From DASQYE01 sp036389315 (GTDB lineage Bacteria; Acidobacteriota; Blastocatellia; Pyrinomonadales; Pyrinomonadaceae): 64,000 nucleotides of DNA. The stretch is from assembly GCA_036389315.1 (NCBI GenBank), contig DASVQF010000003.1, positions 48,608-112,607 of the forward strand, in the 5' to 3' direction. Each line of letters begins with the position of its first letter. The stretch's first letter is position 1. Under the pieces are notes generated by a model, which was given only the letters and a program-made list of their open reading frames with translations, did no database searches and was not told the origin of the DNA. Of the stretch, positions 18,039 through 25,543 are shown in pieces. The translations under genes were made by a program, and so were the position numbers.

Positions 18039-18097
18039 AATCACTTTCATCACCCGGCTTTAAGCCGAAAGCTATGCTGTCGTCCTTCCTGCTCCCT

Positions 18098-18123
18098 GGC
18101 CCTTCGGGGCCGTTTTCTTTTTT
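18098..18123 (+). terminator. Intrinsic terminator of the suf operon
   Basis: GGCCC (18098-18102), UUCG tetraloop, GGGCC (18107-18111), then a T-rich tract GTTTTCTTTTTT. It is 60 bases past the sufU stop codon and on the coding strand. Confidence 0.88.
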
Positions 18124-18129
18124 CGTCGG

Positions 18130-18159
18130 CTGACAAAAAAGGCAGTCGGCAGGCATAAT
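18130..18159 (+). promoter_or_regulatory. Possible promoter for the racemase/deacylase genes
   Basis: CTGACA (18130-18135), 18-base spacer, CATAAT (18154-18159), located directly after the suf terminator and 34 bases before the next start codon. AGGAG at 18178-18182 is the ribosome-binding site for GTG 18193. Confidence 0.5.
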
Positions 18160-18192
18160 GTCTGCAATTCGGAATTCAGGAGCGCGCCCGTT

Positions 18193-19320
18193 GTGAAGAT
18201 AGCGACCGTCGAACTCATAGAGATTCGTCTGCCCCTCGTCCATTATTTCGAGACGAGCTTCGGGCGCACTACCGAGCGGCGCATCATCCTCGTGCGCGTC
18301 CAGGACGCGGAAGGCGCTGAAGGCTGGGGCGAATGTACTGCGGGCGAGCGCCCTTTCTACTCTGACGAGTGGACTGAAAGCGCCTGGGCCACGCTCAGGA
18401 CTTTCCTGGCTCCGATGGTCTTGGGCCAGGAAGTCGAAACGGCCGCCGCAGTCTCTCCCTTAATGCGCGCCGTGCGCGGGCATCGGATGGCTAAGGCGGC
18501 CATCGAGACGGCGTGCTGGGACTTGGAGGCTAAGCTGTTAGGAGTGCCGCTCTGGAAACATCTCGGCGGCACACGGGCGGAGATCGCGTGCGGCGTCTCG
18601 ATAGGCATACAGGATACGCCCGAGCTGCTCCTGGGAAAGATCGAGCGCGAGCTGTCGGCAGGCTACCGCCGCATCAAGATCAAGATCAAGCCCGGTTGGG
18701 ACGCGCGCATTATTGAACGGGTGAGGGCGCGTTTTCCTGAGATAGCCCTGATGGCCGACGCCAATTCCGCTTATACCCTGAGCGATGTGTCTCTGTTTCG
18801 CGCGCTCGACGAATTTAACCTGATGATGATCGAGCAGCCGCTCGCCTACGACGACATCATAGATCATGCCGAGTTGCAGAGGCAGGTGCGAACCGCCCTC
18901 TGCCTGGACGAATCCATTCGCAGTAGCGCCGATGCTCGCCACGCCATTGGCCTCGGCGCGTGCAAGATCATCAACATCAAGCTGGGGCGCGTCGGCGGCC
19001 ACGCCGAGGCCCGTCGAGTCGAGCGCGTGTGTCGTGAGCAGGGCACGCCGGTCTGGTGCGGCGGGATGCTGGAATCCGGTGTGGGCCGAGCGCACAACAT
19101 AGCCATGTCCACGCTCGAAGGCTTCACGCTGCCCGGCGACGTTTCGGCCAGCGCCCGTTACTGGGCCCAGGACATCATAGAGCCGCCCGTCACAGTCACG
19201 CCGCGCGGGACGATCATCGCGCCCACCGGGCCCGGCATAGGTTTTGAGATCAGGAGAGAGCGTATTGATCGGCTGACCATGCGGCGAGAGATGATTGATT
19301 CCGGCAATCTCAAAGCTTAA
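18193..19320 (+). CDS. Enolase-superfamily o-succinylbenzoate synthase / N-succinylamino acid racemase
   Basis: A 375-residue member of the muconate-lactonizing subgroup. The catalytic KxK lies in YRRIKIKIKPGWD; metal ligands fall in MADANSAYTL, IEQPLA and CLDESI; the second Lys lies in INIKLGRVGGHAEA. The GTG start is ten bases after AGGAG. Proteins of this NSAR/OSBS type are promiscuous. No other menaquinone gene is nearby, and the next gene encodes an M20 deacylase. That pair is the neighbourhood in which N-succinylamino acid racemase was recognised in Geobacillus, converting D- to L-amino acids through succinyl derivatives. Either MenC or racemase function is possible; context leans to racemase. 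Confidence 0.85.
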   Translation: MKIATVELIEIRLPLVHYFETSFGRTTERRIILVRVQDAEGAEGWGECTAGERPFYSDEWTESAWATLRTFLAPMVLGQEVETAAAVSPLMRAVRGHRMAKAAIETACWDLEAKLLGVPLWKHLGGTRAEIACGVSIGIQDTPELLLGKIERELSAGYRRIKIKIKPGWDARIIERVRARFPEIALMADANSAYTLSDVSLFRALDEFNLMMIEQPLAYDDIIDHAELQRQVRTALCLDESIRSSADARHAIGLGACKIINIKLGRVGGHAEARRVERVCREQGTPVWCGGMLESGVGRAHNIAMSTLEGFTLPGDVSASARYWAQDIIEPPVTVTPRGTIIAPTGPGIGFEIRRERIDRLTMRREMIDSGNLKA

Positions 19321-19342
19321 GTCCGACACGCAAGCTCAAGTT

Positions 19343-20515
19343 ATGGAACGTCACCTAAGCGGAGCGGAAGCGAAAGCTTTACGCAGCCTGTTACAGGAGA
19401 GAGAGGGCTCGATGCTGGCCCTCGTGCGCGCGCTGGTCGAGACGGAATCGCCGTCCGGAGACCTTGAGGGAAGCCGCGCGGCCGTCTCGCTCCTGGCCGA
19501 AGCGGCCCGTGCGACGCCCGGAGTGAGCAGCATCGAGCGCATAGAGAGTCCGGGTTACGGAGAGCACTTGCGCATCACAGCCTTCGATGAAGCTGAAGAA
19601 AGCAACGGCTCAATTATGCTCGTGGGCCATACGGACACTGTGCATCCGCGCGGCTCGCTCACAGAGCGCCCGTGGCGGGAAGAGCGGGGGTGCATCTACG
19701 GGCCGGGCATCTTTGATATGAAGGCCAACTGCGCCCTGGCGCTCGAAGCCATTCGCGCTTGTGCCGAGTCGGGCCACAGTCCCCGCCACAGCATCACTCT
19801 CATGCTCACCTGCGACGAAGAGACCGGGAGCGAAACGGGGCGCTCACTGCTGGAAGCAGAGGCCGCGCGCTCTGCCTGCGCGCTCGTGCTTGAGCCGCCT
19901 GCTTCCGGCGGGCGCGTCAAGACTGCGCGCAAGGGCACAGGCATCTTTACGCTTGAAGCGCGCGGCGTGGCGGCGCACGCAGGGCTTGAGCCTGAGAAGG
20001 GAGCGAGCGCCGTCCTTGAGATTGCGCGACAGATAGAGCGCCTGCACGCCTTGAATGATGCGTCGCGCGGCTCCACCGTCAACGTCGGCGTCGTTCAGGG
20101 AGGGACACGCTCCAACGTCGTCGCCGCCGAGGCGCGTGCCGAGATAGACGTGCGCTTCAGCACGCAGGACGAGGCCAGGCGGCTCGACGCCGAGATCAGG
20201 CGCGCGCAACCTTTCGATGATCGCGTGCAGCTCTTCGTGCGCGGCGGCATCAACCGCCCGCCAATGGAGCGCACCGAAGGCGTGGCCGCGCTCTACTCGC
20301 AGGCCCGCCGCATCGCCGCCCTCCTCGATTTCGAGCTTGGCGAGACGAGCGTCGGCGGCGCTTCGGACGGGAATTTTATCGCGGCCAGAGGGGCGGCCGT
20401 GCTGGACGGCCTCGGCATCAGCGGCGACGGCGCACATGCTGTGCACGAGCATATCATCCGCGACGACATCCCCGTACGCGGCGCATTGCTCGCCGGATTG
20501 CTTGCAACGCTTTGA
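19343..20515 (+). CDS. M20-family metallopeptidase / deacylase (carboxypeptidase G2 type)
   Basis: A 390-residue di-zinc hydrolase of the M20 family (CPG2/ArgE/DapE group). Conserved elements: GHTDTVHPRG (first zinc His and Asp), the bridging Asp region GPGIFDMKANCAL, CDEETGSETG (general base and second zinc ligand), a dimerisation lobe around 190-300, and a His near the C-terminus in AVHEHI. ATG 19343 is chosen because the upstream open frame only overlaps the racemase. It follows that gene by 22 bases. I infer removal of an acyl (possibly succinyl) group from an amino acid made by the neighbouring racemase; a folate-cleaving or peptide substrate is not excluded. Confidence 0.87.
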   Translation: MERHLSGAEAKALRSLLQEREGSMLALVRALVETESPSGDLEGSRAAVSLLAEAARATPGVSSIERIESPGYGEHLRITAFDEAEESNGSIMLVGHTDTVHPRGSLTERPWREERGCIYGPGIFDMKANCALALEAIRACAESGHSPRHSITLMLTCDEETGSETGRSLLEAEAARSACALVLEPPASGGRVKTARKGTGIFTLEARGVAAHAGLEPEKGASAVLEIARQIERLHALNDASRGSTVNVGVVQGGTRSNVVAAEARAEIDVRFSTQDEARRLDAEIRRAQPFDDRVQLFVRGGINRPPMERTEGVAALYSQARRIAALLDFELGETSVGGASDGNFIAARGAAVLDGLGISGDGAHAVHEHIIRDDIPVRGALLAGLLATL

Positions 20516-20531
20516 CGCTTTAAAAGGGGTT

Positions 20532-21299
20532 ATGAAAATCGCTACGTGGAATGTTAATTCGGTCGGGGCGCGTCTGCCGCTCGTCCTGAAGTGGCTCGAA
20601 GCCGTGCGGCCCCATGTGCTCTGTTTGCAGGAGACGAAATGTACTGACGATAAGTTTCCGGCCGCAGCCTTTGCGGAGCTGGGTTACAGGTCTGAGGTCT
20701 ACGGGCAGCGGACTTATAACGGCGTCGCCATTCTTTCGCGCTCCGCAGCAGAGCAGGTGCAGCGCGGCTTTCTTGATGACGAGGAGGGCGCGCACGCGCG
20801 CCTTCTGGCCGCGACCATTGACGGCGTGCGCGTTGTCAACGTCTATGTCCCTAACGGCCAGTTCGTCGGCTCGGACAAGTATCGCTTCAAGCTCGAATGG
20901 ATGCGACGCCTGCGCTCGCTCTTCGACCAGGAGTACAAGCCGAGCGAGCAAGTCCTGCTATGCGGCGATTTCAATGTCGCGCCCGAAGAGCGCGACGTAC
21001 ACGACCCGGCCTTGTGGGAGGGGAGAATCCTTTTCAGTAAGAGGGAGCGCGCCGCGCTCGAACAGATCAAGGCTTGGGGATTCGTGGACGCGTTTCGATT
21101 GCACACAGAGGAGGGCGGCCACTTCTCCTGGTGGGATTACAGGCAGGGAGCTTTCCGGCGCAACGCCGGACTTCGTATAGACCACATCTGGGTCTCCGAG
21201 CCGCTTTCGGCGCGCAACACCGCGACCTGGATAGACACCGAGCCGCGTACCTGGGAGCGCCCGTCGGATCACACGCCCGTCGTGGCAGAACTGGATTGA
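20532..21299 (+). CDS. xth: Exodeoxyribonuclease III (AP endonuclease)
   Basis: Mg-dependent exo/AP endonuclease of base-excision repair, 255 residues. The sequence opens MKIATWNVNSVGARLP, with QETKC (catalytic Glu), NVYVPNG (Tyr), CGDFNVAP (Asp/Asn), and ends SDHTPVVAELD (catalytic His). ATG 20532 follows AAAAGGGG; the frame is open far upstream inside the deacylase but without homology. It lies 17 bases after the deacylase and 16 before the SDR. Confidence 0.97.
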   Translation: MKIATWNVNSVGARLPLVLKWLEAVRPHVLCLQETKCTDDKFPAAAFAELGYRSEVYGQRTYNGVAILSRSAAEQVQRGFLDDEEGAHARLLAATIDGVRVVNVYVPNGQFVGSDKYRFKLEWMRRLRSLFDQEYKPSEQVLLCGDFNVAPEERDVHDPALWEGRILFSKRERAALEQIKAWGFVDAFRLHTEEGGHFSWWDYRQGAFRRNAGLRIDHIWVSEPLSARNTATWIDTEPRTWERPSDHTPVVAELD

Positions 21300-21314
21300 T
21301 CTTGGAGGGAAGGG

Positions 21315-22340
21315 ATGAAGGAAGAGAACAGGAATGCTCTGGTGTTGGCGGCGGTGGGCGCGGGCGCGCTCTTTGCCGCGAGGGTGGCCGTGCGGCGCTG
21401 GCGCGAATACGACCTGCGTCAGAAGGTTGTGCTCATCACGGGCGGGTCGCGTGGTTTGGGCCTGGTCATGGCGCGCGAGTTTGCGCGCGAGGGAGCACGG
21501 CTTGCGATCTGCGCGCGCGACCCTGAAGAGCTTGAGCGGGCGCGCACGGAGCTTTCGAGCAGCGGCGCGCAGGTGCTCGCCGTGCCGTGTGACGTGACAG
21601 AGCGCGCGCAGGTCAACGAGCTGGTCAATGTCGTGCGCGATCATTACGGGCGCGTTGACGTGCTCGTCAATAACGCCGGGGTAATCCAGGTTGGGCCCAT
21701 AGAGGTGATGACGGTCGAAGATTTCGACGAGGCCATGCGGACGCATTTCTGGGGGCCGCTCTATACGACGCTGGCCGTGCTGCCGGAGATGCGCAAGCGA
21801 CACGAAGGCCGCATCGTCAACATCACTTCCATCGGCGGCAAAATCAGCGTCCCGCACTTAGTCCCTTACAGCGCCAGCAAGTTCGCGCACGTCGGGCTCT
21901 CGGAAGGCTTGCGCGCCGAGCTGCAAAAGGACGGCGTGCTGGTGACGACCGTCTGCCCCGGCCTGATGCGAACGGGCAGCCCGCGCAACGCTTATTTCAA
22001 AGGCCAACACCGCGCCGAATACGCCTGGTTCAGCATCAGCGACGCGCTGCCCGTCACCTCCATGCAGGCCGAGCGCGCCGCGCGCCAGATCATAGCGGCC
22101 TGCAAGCGCGGCGACGCCGAAGTGACTCTCTCCGTGCAGGCGCAGCTCGCAGTCCTCTTTCACGGACTCTTCCCGGGTTTGACGGCAGACCTGCTCGGCC
22201 TGGTCAACCGGCTGCTGCCCTCTGCCGGCGGCATCGGACGCCTGCGCGCCCGGGGGAAGGAGAGCGGGTCGGCCGTCTCGCCGTCATGGCTCACGGCTTT
22301 GAACGAAGCCGCCGCGCAGAAGAACAATGAGACCGCCTGA
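21315..22340 (+). CDS. Membrane-anchored short-chain dehydrogenase/reductase
   Basis: A 341-residue SDR. It has a hydrophobic N-terminal segment (residues 8-24), then a Rossmann domain with TGGSRGLG, NNAG, catalytic Ser in ITSIGG and YSASK (Tyr-x-x-x-Lys). The C-terminal extension of about 80 residues is hydrophobic at LAVLFHGLFPGLTADLLGLVNRLL, so a second membrane contact is possible. The substrate is unknown. The ATG follows GGAGGGAAGG. Its position, 16 bases after xth, suggests cotranscription but gives no functional clue. Confidence 0.85.
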   Translation: MKEENRNALVLAAVGAGALFAARVAVRRWREYDLRQKVVLITGGSRGLGLVMAREFAREGARLAICARDPEELERARTELSSSGAQVLAVPCDVTERAQVNELVNVVRDHYGRVDVLVNNAGVIQVGPIEVMTVEDFDEAMRTHFWGPLYTTLAVLPEMRKRHEGRIVNITSIGGKISVPHLVPYSASKFAHVGLSEGLRAELQKDGVLVTTVCPGLMRTGSPRNAYFKGQHRAEYAWFSISDALPVTSMQAERAARQIIAACKRGDAEVTLSVQAQLAVLFHGLFPGLTADLLGLVNRLLPSAGGIGRLRARGKESGSAVSPSWLTALNEAAAQKNNETA

Positions 22341-22389
22341 AGCTGCGGGCCCAGTTCACCGTGCGCGGCCTTCAGAGAGGTGAGAGGAG

Positions 22390-23007
22390 ATGAAAAGCAA
22401 CACCAGAGCGGAGCTGAGCAGGCTGCTACAGGAAAGAAACGAATATCCGGACAGGGCCGCACAGATAGATGCCAGGGTGTCTGAGATTTTCGGCCAGACG
22501 CACGCCGTCCTCGTCATGGACATGTCGGGCTTTTCGCGCCTCACGATCAAGCACGGCATTATGCACTTTCTGGCGATGATTCATCGCATGAACGCCATCG
22601 CCATCCCGGCCATTAAAGAGCACGGCGGCGAAGTGATTAAGACCGAGGCGGACAATATCTTCGCCATCTTTCCCGACGTGAAGGAGGCTTTGGAGACGGC
22701 GATGGACATTAACCGCCGTCTCTCGGCGGCCAATACCATGCTGCCCGAGGAGATGGACATGCACGGCAAGTTCGGCATAGGTTACGGCGAGCTGCTGGTC
22801 GTCGAAGACGAAGACCTCTTCGGCTCGGAAGTCAACCTCGCCTCCAAACTGGGCGAAGACCTCGCGCGGCGCGAAGAGATACTGCTCACAGAAGCCGCCT
22901 TCAGTCGTCTGGAAACGGGCTTCATCGTCTGCGAAGAAGTCGAGATGTCCATCTCGGGCCTACAGCTTCTCGTCCGCAAGGTCAAGCCGGAGGGCGCGGC
23001 CTGCTGA
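22390..23007 (+). CDS. Class III nucleotidyl cyclase-like protein, single domain
   Basis: A 205-residue soluble protein consisting of a short helical N-terminus and one class III adenylate/guanylate cyclase domain. VLVMDMSGFSRLT carries the first metal Asp, and VIKTEADNIFAIF corresponds to the family KTxGD strand, so the Lys and second Asp are present with Gly replaced by Ala. FGSEVNLASKL matches GxxVNxAxRL, but the transition-state Arg is Lys. Activity may therefore be altered or lost; it could be a regulatory pseudo-cyclase. No sensor domain or membrane segment is present. The upstream GAGAGGAG is an adequate ribosome-binding site. Confidence 0.8.
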   Translation: MKSNTRAELSRLLQERNEYPDRAAQIDARVSEIFGQTHAVLVMDMSGFSRLTIKHGIMHFLAMIHRMNAIAIPAIKEHGGEVIKTEADNIFAIFPDVKEALETAMDINRRLSAANTMLPEEMDMHGKFGIGYGELLVVEDEDLFGSEVNLASKLGEDLARREEILLTEAAFSRLETGFIVCEEVEMSISGLQLLVRKVKPEGAAC

Positions 23008-23031
23008 TTATTCGTATGGGAGGAAGAGCTT

Positions 23032-23802
23032 GTGCAGGAGAATCAGAAATGGCCGGACGCGATCTGGATTGTGCGTCACGGCGAGAGCGCCGGGAACGTC
23101 GCGCGCGATGCTGCCGAAGCGGCCGGCCACGCCGTCATAGACATCCCCATGCGCGACGTTGACGTGCCGCTCTCCGAGTTGGGCGAGCGTCAATCGGCCG
23201 CGCTCGGCCGCTGGTTCGGCAAGATGTCGCCGAAGGAATGGCCCAACGTCGTGCTCGTCTCGCCTTACATCCGTGCGCGCGAGACTGCGCGGCGCGTCCT
23301 TGAGACGGCCGGGATTGATCGCGAAGACATCACTTACGTCGTTGACGAGCGGCTGCGCGAGAAAGAGTTCGGCGTCTTTGATCGTTTGACCCGCGTAGGG
23401 ATTCAAGAGAAATACCCGGATCAGGCCGAAGCGCGCACCGTCCTCGGCAAGTTTTATCATCGTCCGCCGGGCGGCGAGAGCTGGTGCGACGTGATTCTTC
23501 GCCTGCGTAACGTGATCGACACGATCACGCGCGATTACCGGCGCGAGCGCGTCCTGATCGTCGCCCACCAGGTCATAGTGCTCTGCTTCCGCTACCTGCT
23601 TGAGCGCATGTCTGAGGAAGAGATACTCGCTATTGATAAGGCGCAGGAGGTGGCCAACTGCTCCGTCACGTCATACGAATTCGCCCCGCACCTGGGCAAG
23701 CGCGGCAAGCTCGCCCTCTGCCACTTCAACTTTGTCGCGCCCCTCGAAGAGTCCGGCGCGCCTGTCACGACGAAACCTGATGCCCCAATCGCCGCGAAAT
23801 AA
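23032..23802 (+). CDS. Histidine phosphatase family protein (phosphoglycerate mutase-like)
   Basis: A 256-residue member of the branch-1 histidine phosphatase superfamily. IVRHGESAGN carries the phosphohistidine, RARETARRVLE the second Arg, and VLIVAHQVIVL the second His. An inserted stretch WFGKMSPKEWPN and the acidic partner in EKEFGVFDRL are seen. The substrate is not predictable; the family includes mutases, fructose-bisphosphatases and cobalamin phosphatases. GTG 23032 follows GGGAGGAAGAG. It overlaps the likely start of the next gene by about 20 bases. Confidence 0.85.
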   Translation: MQENQKWPDAIWIVRHGESAGNVARDAAEAAGHAVIDIPMRDVDVPLSELGERQSAALGRWFGKMSPKEWPNVVLVSPYIRARETARRVLETAGIDREDITYVVDERLREKEFGVFDRLTRVGIQEKYPDQAEARTVLGKFYHRPPGGESWCDVILRLRNVIDTITRDYRRERVLIVAHQVIVLCFRYLLERMSEEEILAIDKAQEVANCSVTSYEFAPHLGKRGKLALCHFNFVAPLEESGAPVTTKPDAPIAAK

Positions 23803-24775
23803 GAGCGGAAGACGAAGTGATAAGGTCGAAGCGACGCGCAAGGGCAGAGGCGCACTCTCTCGCTCAAGCGCAAAGCGCGAGCGAGCCTTGACCGTGACGA
23901 CGGCGCTTCTGCACGGCTGGCCCTTGCCACAGCCGCATGACGAGGACGATAAGGAGGAGCGCGGTCGCGTGCTGGTCGTCGGCGGCGCGCCGGAGCTGCC
24001 GGGAGCAGTCATCCTTGCGGCGACGGCCGCCTTGCGCGCAGGGGCAGGCAAGCTGCAAATCGCTACCTGCCGCAGCATAGCGCAGGCGATAGCCGTGGCC
24101 GTGCCCGAAGCGCGCGTCATCCCTCTGCCCGAGACGAAAGCCGGGGCCATTGCGCTCTCCGCCGCCGACAGAATCATCGAGCACGCTCGTAGCGCCCAGG
24201 CAGTGCTGCTTGGCCCAGGCATGATGGGCCAGGATGCGACCGTGCGATTGTTGAAGAGCATACTGCCGGAAGTGTCGGGCGTGCCGCTGGTGCTGGATGC
24301 CGGCGCGCTCGTCTGTGTCGAGCGCGACGAAGAGTGCCTGCATCCTTTGCAGGGCGAAGTCGTCCTGACGCCGCACGCGGGCGAGATGTCCAGGATGCTG
24401 GGCGCGGACAAAGAAGGGGTCGAGCGTGAGGCTTCGGGGACGGCGCAACGTGCGGCTAAACAACTGCGCGCGGTCGTCGCGCTCAAGGGCGCTCGGACTT
24501 ACATCTCTGCGCCGACGGGCGAGACATACTGCAATCGCACGGGCAACGTGGGCCTGGCCACTTCGGGCTCGGGCGACACGCTTTCCGGCATCATTACGGG
24601 GCTCGCGGCGCGCGGAGCAACGCCCGTGCAGGCAGCAGTGTGGGGCGTGCACCTGCACGGTCGCGCGGGTGATCGGCTGGCCCGTCGCGTGGGCCCACTC
24701 GGATTTCTGGCCCGCGAGCTGCTCGCAGAAGTGCCGTCGCTGATGGCCCAATTGAGTAGAGCAAAGAAGGCTTGA
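23780..24775 (+). CDS. nnrD: ADP-dependent NAD(P)H-hydrate dehydratase (NnrD domain only)
   Basis: Repairs hydrated NAD(P)H. The kinase-like domain runs from about residue 50, with GRVLVVGGAPELPGAVILAA, LLGPGMMG, VVLTPHAGEMSRML and the nucleotide/catalytic loop GLATSGSGDTLSGIITGLAARG. The family is often fused to the NnrE epimerase; here the epimerase is absent. The start is uncertain: ATG 23780 overlaps the previous gene and adds a basic, poorly conserved 37-residue leader, while TTG 23888 or GTG 23894 would start just before the domain. It ends the gene run that began at the suf terminator. Confidence 0.9.
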   Translation: MPQSPRNKSGRRSDKVEATRKGRGALSRSSAKRERALTVTTALLHGWPLPQPHDEDDKEERGRVLVVGGAPELPGAVILAATAALRAGAGKLQIATCRSIAQAIAVAVPEARVIPLPETKAGAIALSAADRIIEHARSAQAVLLGPGMMGQDATVRLLKSILPEVSGVPLVLDAGALVCVERDEECLHPLQGEVVLTPHAGEMSRMLGADKEGVEREASGTAQRAAKQLRAVVALKGARTYISAPTGETYCNRTGNVGLATSGSGDTLSGIITGLAARGATPVQAAVWGVHLHGRAGDRLARRVGPLGFLARELLAEVPSLMAQLSRAKKA

Positions 24776-25088
24776 TAAGAGGCGCGGGGTGGGATATAAG
24801 GTGCGGCATAAAGCTTAGTGCATGCGGCCAGCCATCTCGACCGGGCATGAGCGAAGAGCCCCGAAGGGTCGCGCCGAAGATGGCTCCGGCCATGATTGCG
24901 CGCCCGGCAACTCCCCGGCGACGGGCGCGCATGGGAGCGGCGTGCGTAGGGGTTCGTCGCTTCCCCATAAAACTCGCGCCGGGCAAATGTCATCAGCTCA
25001 TCCGGATTGATTGACAAACTCCTTCAGTCTGGCCGATGATTGGTTCGGGTAATTAAAAATTATCACTGTTGGATAGTCGGTAATTATC
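24776..25088. other. Intergenic region after nnrD
   Basis: 313 bases without a convincing gene; an 80-codon open frame here has no recognisable features. TTGACA (25011-25016), an 18-base spacer and GATGAT (25035-25040) form a possible promoter for the small coiled-coil gene. An AT-rich stretch with two copies of GGTAATTA (about 25048 and 25080) lies just before its start codon. Confidence 0.5.
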
Positions 25089-25316
25089 ATGGACGGCGAA
25101 GCGGACACAAAACCTACTCTCGAAACTATTCTCCGAGAACTGCGCGACTTTCGCCTCTCGGTCGAACAACGCTTGGAAGAGATAGAAACTCGTCTGGAAG
25201 AGATAGAAACCCGTCTTGATCGCACGCAGGGAATAACACTTGAGACTAGAGCAGACGTGCGCGAACTTCGCAGAGAATTACGCGCACACCTCAACCAATT
25301 TAATCAGCCTGCCTGA
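25089..25316 (+). CDS. Small coiled-coil protein of unknown function
   Basis: 75 residues, highly charged, with a heptad pattern from residue 16 to 65. The segment LEEIETR occurs twice in tandem (roughly residues 34-47), which at the DNA level is an exact-looking 21-nt duplication. No signal peptide or cysteine is present. A putative TTGACA promoter lies 70 bases upstream, but no Shine-Dalgarno is evident. A 7-bp hairpin TAATCAG-CCTGC-CTGATTA overlaps the stop codon (25301-25319) without a T-tract. Amino-acid composition and a clean start support a real gene, but no function can be assigned. Confidence 0.6.
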   Translation: MDGEADTKPTLETILRELRDFRLSVEQRLEEIETRLEEIETRLDRTQGITLETRADVRELRRELRAHLNQFNQPA

Positions 25317-25543
25317 TTATCCCTTAGCAACAACCATCGCCTGAGTAAATCCTTCGGCCCGTAAAATCAGGCGGGCTCTCTGTCGCTTGCGGTCGGGTCT
25401 GGTGACAGGCTACTATTGCCCCCGTTCTCGCCGGATGCCCCGGAAGTTCCAAAGCATAAAGCCGAGATACCAATTACAACCTCATTCAAACGGCCGAGCG
25501 CCTCGGGTGGTGGCCGTCCGCTTTTCATAAAGATCATAGAGAG

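Noticed and set aside
24772..25014. 80-codon open frame after nnrD
   Set aside because: Arg/Pro-rich composition typical of non-coding GC-rich DNA, no ribosome-binding site, and overlaps the promoter region of the next gene.
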